Shown piece after piece: positions 12,251 to 24,744 of a stretch of 64,000 nucleotides of DNA. Location: positions 26,431,404-26,495,403 of the forward strand of contig CM055901.1 of the NCBI GenBank assembly GCA_029582155.1, in the 5' to 3' direction. Origin of the DNA: Panopea generosa (lineage: Eukaryota; Mollusca; Bivalvia; Adapedonta; Hiatellidae). Numbering within the stretch: position 1 is the first letter of the stretch; each line of letters starts with the position of its first letter. A program made the position numbers and the translations under genes. The notes under the pieces were generated by a model. The model was given only the letters and a program-made list of their open reading frames with translations, made no database searches and was not told where the DNA came from.

Positions 12251-14039
12251 CTCTTCGTTTAATTTTGATTGTGTGAATTTTCAGGAAAATCGCTCAATTG
12301 GATGCAAAGATATAAAAGAAATGTAAGTCTGAAAAAATGTCCTATTTGCGTAAAAACGTATGCGTCGCCGTTAATTTCTATAATAGCGGGAAACGTCAAA
12401 ACGGAGCGTCTTGTTACATATTTAGGCGTCGCCTAATTGCGTTCAATGACAGCATATTTTTGTAAATTTTGACAAAACAGATATAGCAAATGATTTGAAG
12501 TTTTGCACATACGTTATTGGACAACATCCTCAACTAAATACACAAAAATCTCGAAATATTATTTTCTAGTCCCCCTATATATTTATCCATGACATTATTT
12601 TTAAAAAGGACCCCATTGGAAATAAGTTTTAAACTTTATGGGTTATCCTGTGAAATATATATGATCTCAAAATTATTATTGTGTTACAAGATAAAATATT
12701 AATCTGTGATATCTGATATATATTATATTAGATAATCAACTAGTTTAATATATTATTTAAAAATACATGTTATTGCTTCTGTATTAGTGTATGTTAATGT
12801 GTTTGATATATCTTTGTATTTATGACATATATATTATCACAAATAAATAAATAAATAAAAAATTACATATATCACAATTTATAATACTTGCTGTTTATAT
12901 ATTTGCATGTTTACTGATAACCTTACAGAATAGCAAACATACTTGCAGAATAGCACATATAACACACCACGTTTGAACATCTATATACACCGTAAAAATG
13001 AGAGGCCGGGGCTAATCTTGTCTAGAATGTTATCAAAATTATATAAGATTACGATGTGAGGAGGAAAAGAAATGCTAACTCATCTGCTACTTGAAGCTTA
13101 AAAAATATTTTAAAAAATCGAATATCATTCCGGATCAGATCTAGAATGAACTGATTATTACCGACTTCTTACTACAATGTTATGAAGATATATATACATT
13201 TCGTTGTTGTTTTTTCTATTACTCCATATTCGTTACATTTCATTATGGCGAAGAAATCTGCCTGTTCTGTGTGTTCGGATAATTGTAAGACGGATTGTAC
13301 CTACTGTGAGGCAAGTTTAACTATGTAGTTAAATAGTTACTAATAAAGTACTCAAATCTGAAATGTTTATTCATGTAATGTTTATGCAACAAGATAACAC
13401 AATGTTGTTACTGCATATTATGATAAAAATCAAATTTCATAACTGGATTAACTGAACACATGACACGGTAATTGGATTATCACACCTCCCAGGGAAAACC
13501 GAACGTCGCTATTAACATATTAAAACTGACTTGTGTATTATTTCTGTAATAACTGATAAATGAATATACGGCAAGCGTGTGTTTTCATGGTTGTGTGTGT
13601 GCGTGTGTGTGTGATGTTTTTTAGTCATGTATGTAAAAATGTATATAATCTTTTATTGTGTTATCTGGTTATGAAGTATAAGAAAAAGAAGAACTTTGAT
13701 TGATTTAAAATATGCATAGTTCCTCATAGATTACAATGCTGCACTAGTTAATAAATAAATTTGCTTGAATGAACAATTTCTAGTTTATCATCATCTTCTC
13801 ACCCTTCTTATTTTTTCTCTTCTTCTTCTTTATTCCTCCAGATAAAGGCGATACTTATTTGCAGCATTACACATAGTCTTATGAACCCTATCCTGTTATA
13901 GTCTCTTGTAAATCTTTGAATGGTTATGTATCCATATTGTATGCTATTGATGCTTTTATTTTTGTGATGTGCATAGATGAGACTTAATTAAATATTAAAT
14001 ATATTAGTACAATTTCTTCACAATTTCAGCACTATAGCG
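12251..14039. other. AT-rich stretch, no recognised gene
   Basis: No supported exon. It contains an (aaat)n run near 12845, a short tg run near 13592 and a 27-codon Cys-rich open frame at 13244-13327 that I could not tie to splice sites. Confidence 0.4.
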
Positions 14040-14431
14040 ATTTCTCCATTTCGTTATTTATACACCGATCTCCATTTCGCACTTTACATACGGATCTCCA
14101 TTTCGCAGTCGGGTGTCCTAGTTTATGTATTAAACTTTTTACAATAAATCCTGTGTCTGTAACATTATTTAAATCAAATCTTCATTAAAGTATTTATTTA
14201 TATTTCTTTTATTGATTTGTTACTTTAACGAAGTTTATTCATAATTGATTAAATACTATTTTACCAATGTTAATTGGTAGTTTAATAAACACAAAAAAAT
14301 GGCAGAGAAACTACGATAAAACATATATTTGGAAAACAACGATTGATCTAGTCCGTATTTTATTAATTGACACGAGAAACGTTTCTTAACAAATCAAAAA
14401 AATCTAACTTACAGAAATAAACGTAAAACCG

Positions 14432-15020
14432 CGATTTCATTACTCAATTTCGCACTTTACATAAGAAATTCAATTTCGCACTTTATATAAGAAACTCCAT
14501 TTCCACTTTACATAAGAATCTCCAATTCCCACTTTACATAAGAAACTCCCTTTTGCACTTTACATAAGAAACTCCATTTCCACTTTACATAAGAAACTCC
14601 ATTTCCACTTTACATAAGAAACTCCATTTCCACTTTACATAAGAAACTCCATTTCTCACTTGCAACTCCATTTCACACTTTACATAAGAAACTCCATTTC
14701 CACTTTAAATAAGAAACTCCACTTCCACTATACATACGGAACTCCATTTTGCACTTTATATAAGAAACTCTATTTCCACTTTAGATACGGATCTCCATTT
14801 CGCACTTTATATACAGATCTCTATTTCGCACTTTACATATGGATATCCATTTTGCACTTTACATACGGATTTCCATTTCGCACTTTACATACGGATCTCC
14901 ATTTCGCATTTTACATAAGAAACTCCATTTCACTCTTAACATAAGAAACTCTATTTCCACTTTACATACGGATATCCATTTCGCACTTTACATATGGATC
15001 TCTATTTCGCAATCTGTATC
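14432..15020 (+). repeat. 25-27 bp minisatellite, two interleaved variants
   Basis: The core 'ctccatttccactttacat' recurs about 22 times. One variant continues 'aagaaa', the other 'acggat' with 'tttcgcac'. Stray units lie outside at 14050-14106 and 15345-15385, so the array was once longer or has been interrupted by unrelated AT-rich text. Confidence 0.9.
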
Positions 15021-15397
15021 GAGGTAAGGTATTCAACTTTTCACAATGTCTGTAACATTATCTAAATCAAATCTTTATGAAGTAACTATTTATTTTTGTT
15101 TTCTTAATGCAGTTGAATTAGATTTGATACATATATACTATTTTGGCATAATTATAATGAGTATATTGGTAATATTGTAATTATATATATGTGTGGGAAT
15201 TAACTATTAATGTTTACTTTATTTTTTAACTTGACACATCAAACATATCTTCATACAACATTAATAGCATTTGTATACGTGTTTAATTGATTTATCTAAG
15301 ATACAAATGAAAAATTTTTATATCTCCATTTCGGTATTTACACTCCATTGCTCTCCATTTCGCAATTTACACTCCATTTGGCATTTTAGTTCAACTC

Positions 15398-15527
15398 ACG
15401 TAGCATGGTTCTTTTCGGGTATTGCAGCCTTTAGCCCTATCACGGATTGCATCAAATAAGGGAAAGCCTAGATGCAATCCGTGATCGGGCCAAAAGCTGC
15501 AATACCCGAAAAAGAACCATGCTACGT
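15398..15527. repeat. Foldback (hairpin) element
   Basis: Arms at 15398-15453 and 15471-15527 are inverted copies with only a few differences and a 17-base loop. The outer arm ends read acgtagcatggttc and gaaccatgctacgt. No long target duplication is obvious. A MITE or a cruciform-type foldback is most likely. A small-RNA hairpin is possible, but no known microRNA sequence is recognised. Confidence 0.85.
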
Positions 15528-15539
15528 CATTGATTTTTG

Positions 15540-15912
15540 CCGTGTTTATCCAGGCGCTTGCACCCATTTTCGAAGTATTTGATTTCCGAAGATTATTGTT
15601 AGAGGGAAGTTGGGGGAAACTTTAATTTCTTCAAAATGCGCTAATCAAAATACAAGATACAAGAAACGTTATTATGTGTCGGATTTACAAATATAAAACA
15701 CTAGCTGTAAAGCTATTTGCCGACAGTAACAAAGATAAATAATAAGTTAACATTTTTTGACTTACATACATATAGCATAAGCATACACACACTCATATCC
15801 ACATGCATACACATTCATATACAGATTGCTCACACTTCCATATACCTATAAACAGAACCCACACATACAAGTATTTGAAATTTAGTAAAAATTATACTAT
15901 CTCAGGTTAATA
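15540..15912. other. No recognised gene
   Basis: AT-rich text with a loose 'cacacattcatata' repeat at about 15780-15860. Confidence 0.3.
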
Positions 15913-15921
15913 ATAATAAAG

Positions 15922-16721
15922 GGGAGCCGGACAAAACACCCCCCGAACTAAACACCCCCCGCTCATTTTTGTATAGGTGGGCAAAACACCCCTCATCATT
16001 TTTACAAGGTGGACAAAACACCCCCTACGGTTTTTACAAGGTGGACAAAACACCCCTATGGTTTCTTTTTTTCTGCTTATGTTAATTAGGAAGTTTTTTA
16101 TTGTTGGAATTCCTTAATTAGCTGTTATCATGTATAACTGATATCATAGAATAGAATGAATGGTTATTGCCAATTATATTATTTTTCACATAAAGCTTTT
16201 AATTGACAATTAATAATTAATTAAGGTTGCCAATTGATATTGCAAACTGCGAAATGCAAACTGCACAAAATGTCTGTGCATCAGACTGCATTAAACTGGA
16301 CAAAACATTTTTTAAGTGCTAAAAACTATGTGCTAAGTGTAGCTTATATTGAATAATTATGTTGGGGTATATGTCATATGATTTTACATTATAACTTGGC
16401 AATCAGTTGAAAACTGATATCTTATTCTGTTATATAAATCCATTTTAATGTTTTATTTTCTGTGTAAATTAAACATGTGTAATAAAATAAAAATTAAAAT
16501 ATTGAAAAATATTTTGTCATTATTGTAACCTCATTATTGGGAGGTGTTTTAGTTAAGGGGTGTTTTGTCCACCCTTTAAAAACCTTAGGGGGTGTTTTGT
16601 CCACCTTGTGAAAACCGTAGGGGGTGTTTTGTCCACCTTGTAAAAATGATGAGGGGTGTTTTGTCCACCTTTACAAAAATGAGCGGGGGTGTTTAGTCCG
16701 GGGGTGTTTTGTCCTACACTC
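15922..16721. mobile_element. Non-autonomous DNA transposon with long repetitive inverted arms
   Basis: An 800-base element. Each arm (about 150-180 bases) repeats the phrase 'ggacaaaacacccc' four to five times; the left arm runs to about 16065 and the right arm from about 16545, in opposite orientation and in the same order. The core is AT-rich and has no long open frame. Identical 9-base flanks, ataataaag, sit at 15913-15921 and 16722-16730 and look like the target duplication. A 9-base duplication with long arms would fit a Mutator-type element, but the short flank is AT-rich and could be chance, so the superfamily is left open. Confidence 0.8.
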
Positions 16722-16730
16722 ATAATAAAG

Positions 16731-17340
16731 CAATACAGAGCAAGAATTTAAACCAGAGGATAAATCAGTAAATCATCTAACTAAAGCATGTTAAAATTAA
16801 CATAAAGTGCAGATAAACAGTTGACTAAGGCATGGTAGCATGATGACCTTCCTACAATTCTGTACCATTCAAGAAGCATACGATGCACTGAGAGAATTTG
16901 AAGTAAAAAAACAACAAAATGTTCAGTGTTCAAAGCCACAAAATACTTTGGTTCAATTGGTAGACATTTGTTTATTTTTTCTGTCTATGTATCTTTCCTA
17001 AAGTGAGTGAGCACTGATACCCTTTTTTATGGTTCTTGTACATGTCGTAAGTGCGAATGAATATTTCTTATCATGCATATAAATATATATCTATATATAT
17101 ATACTTAATGGGACTGACATATTTTTATTATGTATGTCTACCCCTCGTGAATATAGGGCCTATATTTATTTAAAAATGGCTTGTAAAAAGTCAATCAGTC
17201 AGACCTCCACGTTGTTATCCGTTGTAAACCATAGAAACTCTATATAACTTGGGCTGACATATTTTCTGAAATAAATTGATTGGTTGAATATTTAGCGTCA
17301 TTTTTATGCAATCGATGGCTTACAGACGATCAGTTAACCT
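16731..17340. other. No recognised gene; SINE tail trace
   Basis: At about 17275-17345 the text matches the reverse complement of the RUDI-like SINE tail ('atatttagcgtcattttt', 'cgatcagttaacctaacc'), so a 3' SINE fragment lies on the minus strand next to the satellite. Confidence 0.5.
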
Positions 17341-17344
17341 AACC

Positions 17345-19280
17345 ACTCTTCCTATATCAGGTGAGCCAGAGGTCCAATGTCTGATTGAACCAGTCAGGTG
17401 AGGTCCAATGGCCGATTGCACCAGTAAATGAATCTCACAATGCAGAATGTACTGTATCTTTCTATATCAGGTGAGGTCCAATGACGGATTGAACCAGTGA
17501 GGTGAGATCCAATGGCGGATTGCACCATGAATAGGACCTAATAATGCAGAAAGTACTGTATCTTTCTATATCAGGTGAGGTCCAATGGCAGATTGCACTA
17601 GTAAATGAATCTAACAATGCAGAAACTACTGTATCTTTCTATATCAGGTGAGGTCCAATGGCGGATTGTACCAGTAAATGAACCTAACAATGCAGAAAGT
17701 ACTGTATCTTTCTATATCAGTTGGGGACCGATGGCGGAGTAGACCAGTAAATGGATCTCACAATGCAGAAAGTACTATATCTTTCTATATGAAGTGAGGT
17801 CCAATGGCAGATTGCACCAGTAAATGGATCTCACAATGCAGAAAGTACTGTATCTTTCTATAGCAGATGAAGCCCAATGTCAGATTGCACAAGTAAATTG
17901 GTCTAGAAATGCAGATACTACTATATATTTCTATATCAGGTGAGGTCCAATGGCAGATTGCACCAGTAAATGGAATTCTAAATGCTGGTAATACTATATC
18001 TTTCTATATGAGCTGATGTGCACTGGCTGACTGCACCAGTTAAGGGGTTTCTAAATGCAGGTAATCCTATATCTTTCTATATCACCTGACGTACACTGGC
18101 GGATTGTACCAGTAAATGGATCTAACAATGCAGAAAGTACTGTATATTTCTATATCAGGTGAGGTCCAATGGCAGATTGCACCAGTAAATGGAATTCTAA
18201 ATGCAGGTAATCCTGTATCTTTCTTTATCACCTGACGTACACTGGCTGACTGCACCAGTTAATGGGTTTCTAAATGCAGGTAATCCCATATCTTTCTTTA
18301 TCACCTGACGTACACTGGCTGACTGCACCAGTTAATGGGTTTCTAAATGCAGGTTATCCTATATCTTTCTTTATCACCTGACGTACACTGGCTGACTGCA
18401 CCAGTATGCACCAGTTAATGGGTTTCTAAATGCAGGTTATCCTATATCTTTCTTTATCACCTGACGTACACTGGCTGACTGCACCAGTTAATGGGTTTCT
18501 AAATGCAGGTTATCCTTTATCTTTCTTTATCACCTGACATACACTGGCTGACTGCACCAGTTAATAGGTTTCTAAATGCAGGTTATCCTTTATCTTTCTT
18601 TATCACCTGACATACACTGGCTGACTGCACCAGTTAATGGGTTTCTAAATGCAGGTTATCCTTTATCTTTCTTTATCACCTGACATACACTGGCTGACTG
18701 CACCAGTAAATGGATCTAACAATGCAGAAAGTATGTATATTTCTATATCTGGTGAGATCCAATGGTGGATTGCACCAGTAAATGGATTTCTAAATGCAGG
18801 TAATACTATATCTTTCTATATGAGCTGATGTGCACTGGCTGACTGCACCAGTTAATGGGTTTCTAAATGCAGGTAATCCTTTATCTTTCTTTATCACCTG
18901 ACGTACACTGGCTGACTGCACCAGTTAATGGGTTTCTAAATGCAGGTAATCCTATATCTTTCTTTATCTCCTGATGTACACTGGCTGACTGCACCAGTAA
19001 ATGGGTCTAACAATGCAGAAAGTATGTATATTTCTATATCAGGTGAGATCCAATGATGGATTGCACCGGTAAATTGATTTCTAATGCAGGTAATGCTGTT
19101 TCTTTACCAGCTGATGTACACTGGTGGATTGTACCGGTAAATGGATTTAACAAAGCAAAAAGTACTGTATATTTCTATATCAGACAAGGTCCAATGGCGA
19201 ATTGCACCAGTAAATTGATTTCTAATGCAGGTAATACTATACATGTATCTTTATCAGCTGATGTACACTGGCTGATGTTT
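17345..19280 (+). repeat. ~73-bp satellite array, forward orientation
   Basis: About 26 units of roughly 73 bases. Two subfamilies alternate in blocks: one with 'aggtgaggtccaatggc' and 'gattgcaccagtaaatg', the other with 'cacctgacgtacactggc' and 'tgactgcaccagttaatg'. The second is nearly uniform over 18.2-18.7 kb, indicating local homogenisation. The same satellite occurs in reverse orientation from 20.1 to 27.2 kb. Confidence 0.95.
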
Positions 19281-19284
19281 AACT

Positions 19285-20105
19285 TATTGTCAATCTGTTA
19301 AAATTTGTATATTGTGTTGTCATTTTATTAACAGTTACTAATATTTGATACTTTGATTTGATTTTTGGCTAATGTGAAATCAGATGGTTACATTATCTTT
19401 TTGATTCAATAAGGTCAAGGTCACAATTTAACTTTGACGACAGTTTCAGTTTGTTGATATTTGATGTCTGGTTTGTAACTTTGTCTTACATGGATGGATT
19501 TTAAAATAGCTTGACACAAGTGATAACTATGGCATGTTGATGTGTTACCTGTATTTACCTGTAGAAACACCCAGACCTTTACATCAGATGTCAAGGTCTA
19601 GGTCACAATTTTACATAATAACATGAAATTGTGTGTCTAGTCTGAAACATCAACCCATTCCTTTTGATATTCATGGATACATTTTACCGGTAATCGCTAC
19701 CTATTACAAAATAAATCGTTATTTTCACAGACCATTTGGAGGGCATGTGACGCTTAACAGTGACATTTCTTGTTTTCTATTTCAATTAATTTAAATTGAT
19801 ATAGCTTGTTTCAAATTACATAAGGAATGTTTTTTCTACATTTACTGAAATAAATAATATTTGGCTGATAATAATTACAATTTTTTTCGCATTTTAATTT
19901 GTGCTATGAAATGAAGTTAAAAACTTGACTACAACGTTTGTATATGCATAAATATGTTCAACTTTACACCTTTCCAAGTATCTTGTGTAAAATGTTGTTT
20001 TATTGTTTATGATGAAATCCAAACATGTCATCTTTACATAATTTATTATCATCCATACAGTCGTCGAAGCAGTAAGAATATTGTGGAGTAGTATCATCTG
20101 CATTT
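19285..20105. other. Spacer between opposite satellite arrays
   Basis: Non-satellite text with two loosely similar 'aaggtcaaggtcac' units (about 19410 and 19600) of a kind dispersed in mollusc genomes. No gene is seen. It marks the point where satellite orientation flips. Confidence 0.5.
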
Positions 20106-20550
20106 AAATACCTATTAACTGGTGCAATCTGCCATTGGACCACTCCTGATATAGTAAAATACAGTACTTTCTGCATTGTTAGATCCATTTACTGGTACAA
20201 TCCTCCATTGGACCCTACCTGATATGAAAAGATACAGTACTTTCTGCATTGTTAGGTCAATTTACTGGTGAAATCCGCCATTGGACCTCACCTGATATAG
20301 AAAGATACAGTACTTTCTGCATTGTAAGGTCCACTTACTGGTACAATCCGCCATTGGATCACACCTGATATAGAAAGATACAGTACTTTCTTCATTGTTA
20401 GGTCCATTTACTGGTGCAATCCGCCTTTGGACCTCACCTGCTATAGAAAGATACAGTACTTTCTGCATTGTAAGGTCCATTTACTGGTGCAATCGGCCAT
20501 TGGACCTCACCTGATATAGAAATTACAGTACTTTCTGCATTGTTAAATCC
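20106..20550 (-). repeat. ~73-bp satellite array, reverse orientation, left part
   Basis: Six units of the satellite in reverse orientation ('tggtgcaatccgccattgg', then 'tactttctgcattgttag'). It is cut off at 20554 by the 4.2-kb element and resumes at 24745. Confidence 0.95.
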
Positions 20551-20554
20551 ATTT

Positions 20555-23500
20555 CGTCTATTAAAAACCAGAACCTGGTATCTACCCAAATTTCCGAAAA
20601 TAGGGTTTTCAAATTATTAGTATGATATCTTGTAAACACATTTTGTCTCAAAATTTCAGCCTTATATCTTAATTAGTTTTGAAGATATTGATTACAGATC
20701 AAACCTTGTATCTGAAATCAATCTGATTTTCACCTGCCAAAATCTTGTAGATGAAGATACTATGTATATTTGTCATTTATGCAACTCATTTGCATGCCAG
20801 AGTATATCACCTGTGCATACAATATTTTGGTTTTTAACTACCAGGAAGAAATCGGTAAAATCCCCAGAGCCAGAACAAAGTATATGACTATGACAGGTTA
20901 CAGCTTTAACATGTGACAACTATAATCATCTGTACCATTTTGCCAAAACCTAGCATCTGGGGATACACATGTCTACTAGTAAATAAATACAAAAAATATT
21001 CAGCCATACCCTGGTATTAAACAATACAATTGTATGGCTGTGTGAGAAATAGTGACAATGCCTGGTGTGGTAAAAACCAGTCCATATCATTTGTAAATGA
21101 AACATTTTAAAAGCAAGTATTTGACCAAAGAGGTGCAAATTGGTGTTGATAACCTGGTATATCAGATTTCATCTAATTGTTATTGTGTTGATGATAAGCA
21201 ATAGTATGAACACAATCTAGAAAAATTAAAAAAGTGACACAAAATTATGAATTTTAAAGGTATGTAATTTTATGCATCACTCAATATTATACATAAATGC
21301 AATTAGATAAGTATTTATTGTACTAAAAATAGATATTATAAATAAATACCAAAATTTCAATAATAATTCCTGTATATGTCAACCAATTAGTTAATTCATT
21401 AGTTAAAATTGTACTAATACTGAATAATTATATCAATTATTACTATGGTCACCGTAACACTTTTTGTGGTTATCGTGCATTTGCTCAAATTATAGTAACA
21501 TGATAAATGGTTAGTTTAAAATACAGAATTATCATCAGTAAATAATTTTCTAGATGTAGCCATATGATAATGATAACGACCTTTATACCTTTGCCACACA
21601 GATAGAACAGTTTTTGGTTGAAAATGAAAACATATCTGGAAATGAAATAATTGCTGTAACAAAAAAAATGAACGTAACGAAATAACAACCATAAAAGAAA
21701 TGTTTGATATTTTAATTGATGTAACCAAGGAAAATGAGTGTAACGATATAACAAACATAAAAGAGAAGTTTGGATATTGTCAGTGTTGTCATACAGGAAA
21801 ATGAGTGTAACCATAAAAGAGAAGTTTGATATTGCAAGTATTGTCACAGAGAAAAATGAGTGTAATGATATAACCATAAAAGATAAGTTGGATATTGCAA
21901 GTGTCGTCAGAGAGGAAAATGAGTGTAATGATATAACAACCCTAAAAGAGAAGTTGGATTGTGTAAGTGCTGTCACGGAGGAAAATGAGTGTAATAATAT
22001 AACAACCCTTAAAGAGAAGTTGGATATTGTAAATGCTGTTACGAGGAAAATGAGTGTAACGATAAAATAACAATAAAAGAGAAGATGGATATTATAAGTG
22101 TTGTAACAGAGGAAAATGAGTGTAATGATATAACAACCATAAACGAGTTGTTGGATATTGTAAGTGCTGTCACAGAGGAAAATGAGTGTAACGCTATAAC
22201 AACCATAAACGAGAAGTTGGAATTTGTAAGTGTTGTCACAGAGGAAATGAGTGTAACGATATAACAACCATAAAAGAAGAAGGACATTGTAAGTGTTGTC
22301 ACAGAGGAAAATGAGTGTAACGATATTGCAGTTATTAAAAAGAAGTCAGGTTATGTAAGTGCTATCACAGAGGAAAACGAACGTGATGATACAACAGCCG
22401 TAAAAAAGAAATCGGAAAATGTAAGTACTGCCACAGAGGAAAATAAATGTAACGATGCAACAACCATGAAAGAGAAGACGGGTAATTAAAGGCTGTCACA
22501 GAGGAAAACAAACTTGATGATACAATAACCATAAAAGAGAAGTCGCATAATGTAAGTGCTGTCACAGAGGAAAACTAATGTAACAATACAACAACCATAA
22601 AAGAGAAGTATATCACAGAAGTAAACAAAACTGCTAGAAAGACAATGGAAAGTGAACTTGGAGATAAAAGTGATAGTAAGAAACACTAAAATCCAAAGCG
22701 AATGCCTACAAGAAAAATATTAAAATACATTTCAAATTTTAATTAAGTGTACATACCAACCGGTACATCCCAAATAATGATAGTGATGCTGTAACATTTG
22801 CCCCGAACAAAAACACAAGGATAGCAAGATTGCAAGGCAGAGAAGCAAAGTTCACACCTGTACCTTACAATCAGTCATGTACACACCATGTTCACTAGTA
22901 AATGTGATGTATTGCATAAACAAATGGTGTTGTTATATCTTGCCTATACATGGTACAGGTGACAAAAGGGTAGCATATTATCTTTGATCAGAAATCAAAC
23001 ATTTCAATCTTTCAAGTTTGGAATCTTCAGTTGAACACGTAATTCTATACTCAGGTGTATAACCTAGGCAAAACAGAAATCAGATCATGGTCACACGTAT
23101 CTATATTTCTGTAAAAACAATACCTAACATCAAAATAAATGACCATCAATGTCTTGAGAGTGGGCATAATGCACATGATATGCAATTGTATGTACGCAGC
23201 TATTGAAGTAAAAAAGTCAAAATCAAATATTTTTTAACAAGCTAGTGGGACACTGTGATATCTATGACACTGCAAAAAAAGTCCTTACTACATAGTGACC
23301 CCGAAACATATGGATTTCAAAGAATGTCAGATATAAAACACCCAGAACAACAACACGGAAAATGGGCAAAAACAAAATAAACCAGCAAATAGTGGAGCGA
23401 ATCATTAAAGATGATCCAGATACGTGCCACTTCAAATATGATTTTGACGAATTAAGGGAATATCAGAAAGTGAAGATGATGCGTAGTAAATAGTCAAAAA

Positions 23501-24744
23501 CAACTGCTGTATTTGTACAAAGCAAAATTACAAATATCAAGTGCCAAGAAAAAGGACAAGATTGCTTTGTGAAAGAATGGTGGAATACCATCCAAATTGA
23601 ACGAGTACTAAAACTTAAACATGTCCCATGTAACAGCATAGATCTATATACATGTAATGGTAGAAGACAAGACAGATGAACGGTGATAAGAAACATTCAT
23701 TTAAATATTCAGTGTTCATGTACTTAAAAATTCTCAACTCAATGTCTCAACTGTTTGAAACTAGAAATATCCAGGGTGTATAGGAAAAATGATATAATCA
23801 TATCAGAACCATGAATTGCAAAAAGGCACGATTTTAGGTCTGATAGTAATGCTATGTAATAGTATGTCAAATGTGTGTATAAAAATTGTGTAAATGTTTC
23901 TTTCATCATTAAAAGAAAACATAATTACAGCCTTATATACCTGAATTGCATGTCTGTAGATTACGAGAAATATAATCACATTGTGTGTGATAAAAAAACT
24001 CTTAATTGCTAATGCATCTATATGACTTTATCATGATTATAAATGTTATCAACCCACCAGATAACATGTTTTGTTTTAAAAAGTATCAGTATTTCTGCGA
24101 CTTATGTTACAACCAGAACAGCATATGGCAATATACAGTGTTATGTCTTTATCTTATTAGATTTTAGTTATCAAGTTGTACTGCCATACCATCGTATTCA
24201 TGTATACTCTTATATAGCAAAATAAAAACAGTACTTAACTCTTGCTTTTGTTAATGCCAAAATATTGTTTTGGTTAATACAACATTCTGCCTCTCCATTT
24301 ATATACAATTTGTTATCATGTCCTTAAAGCTAAAGACTGGTATAGTTATATACTAGGTTCTGGCATAAAATATTTTCAGAAATGTCTGTTATTCACATAT
24401 GCTAAATGCATGCATCTAAAGATACCAGGGTATGGTTGGCTGAAATAAAGAACACTTTTCATTTTGCTCAAAACCAGAACCTCTTATCGGTAGATAAGAT
24501 GTTTAACCTATTCATAAATACTGCTTTTTAACTAAATTTATTCTGCCAAAACCTAAATAGTCTTATATGTCATCATTTGAAGAACAAATAATTTGAAACA
24601 TATGTATATTACTAAAGCATGTATTGATGAGTCAAATTGCTAAGAATTTTGTGTAAATATGGATTTTTAAACATTTGACAACGTTTTTTCACGTTCCTGA
24701 ACAATTTCAAAACGTAGATACCAGGTTCTGGTTTTTAACAGACG
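20555..24744. mobile_element. 4.2-kb DNA transposon-like element with 31-bp terminal inverted repeats
   Basis: The ends are inverted copies, 30 of 31 bases matching, starting cgtct and containing aaaaaccagaacctgg. Inside them, further inverted copies of 'accagg' and 'ccataccctgg' text occur at 20.83-21.02 and 24.34-24.48 kb. The 4-base flanks attt at 20551-20554 and 24745-24748 restore an unbroken satellite unit when one copy is removed, so the insertion point is well defined. No transposase is recognised. The interior holds a 66-bp coding-like repeat (21.65-22.64 kb) and a short open frame (about 23358-23490, MGKNKINQQIVERIIKDD). A 4-base duplication is compatible with several superfamilies, so none is assigned. 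Confidence 0.75.
21650..22640 (+). repeat. 66-bp (22-codon) coding-like tandem repeat
   Basis: About 14 units of 66 bases, read on the + strand as EENECNDITTIKEKLDIVS-AVT with variations. The unit length is a multiple of three. The longest open run is 97 codons (21777-22070). Frame changes and stops interrupt it, for example where units have lost bases near 22040 and 22490. Many differences between units keep the charged, helix-like pattern. It may be a decayed repeat protein of the enclosing transposon, or a minisatellite that happens to be open. Confidence 0.7.

Noticed and set aside
13244-13327. 27-codon Cys-rich frame (CSVCSDNCKTDCTYC)
   Set aside because: Too short, no splice sites or signal peptide. 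It could be a first exon but there is nothing to join it to.
15398-15527. microRNA precursor
   Set aside because: The arms are too long and too well matched, and no known seed is recognised; a foldback element fits better. Small-RNA data would decide.
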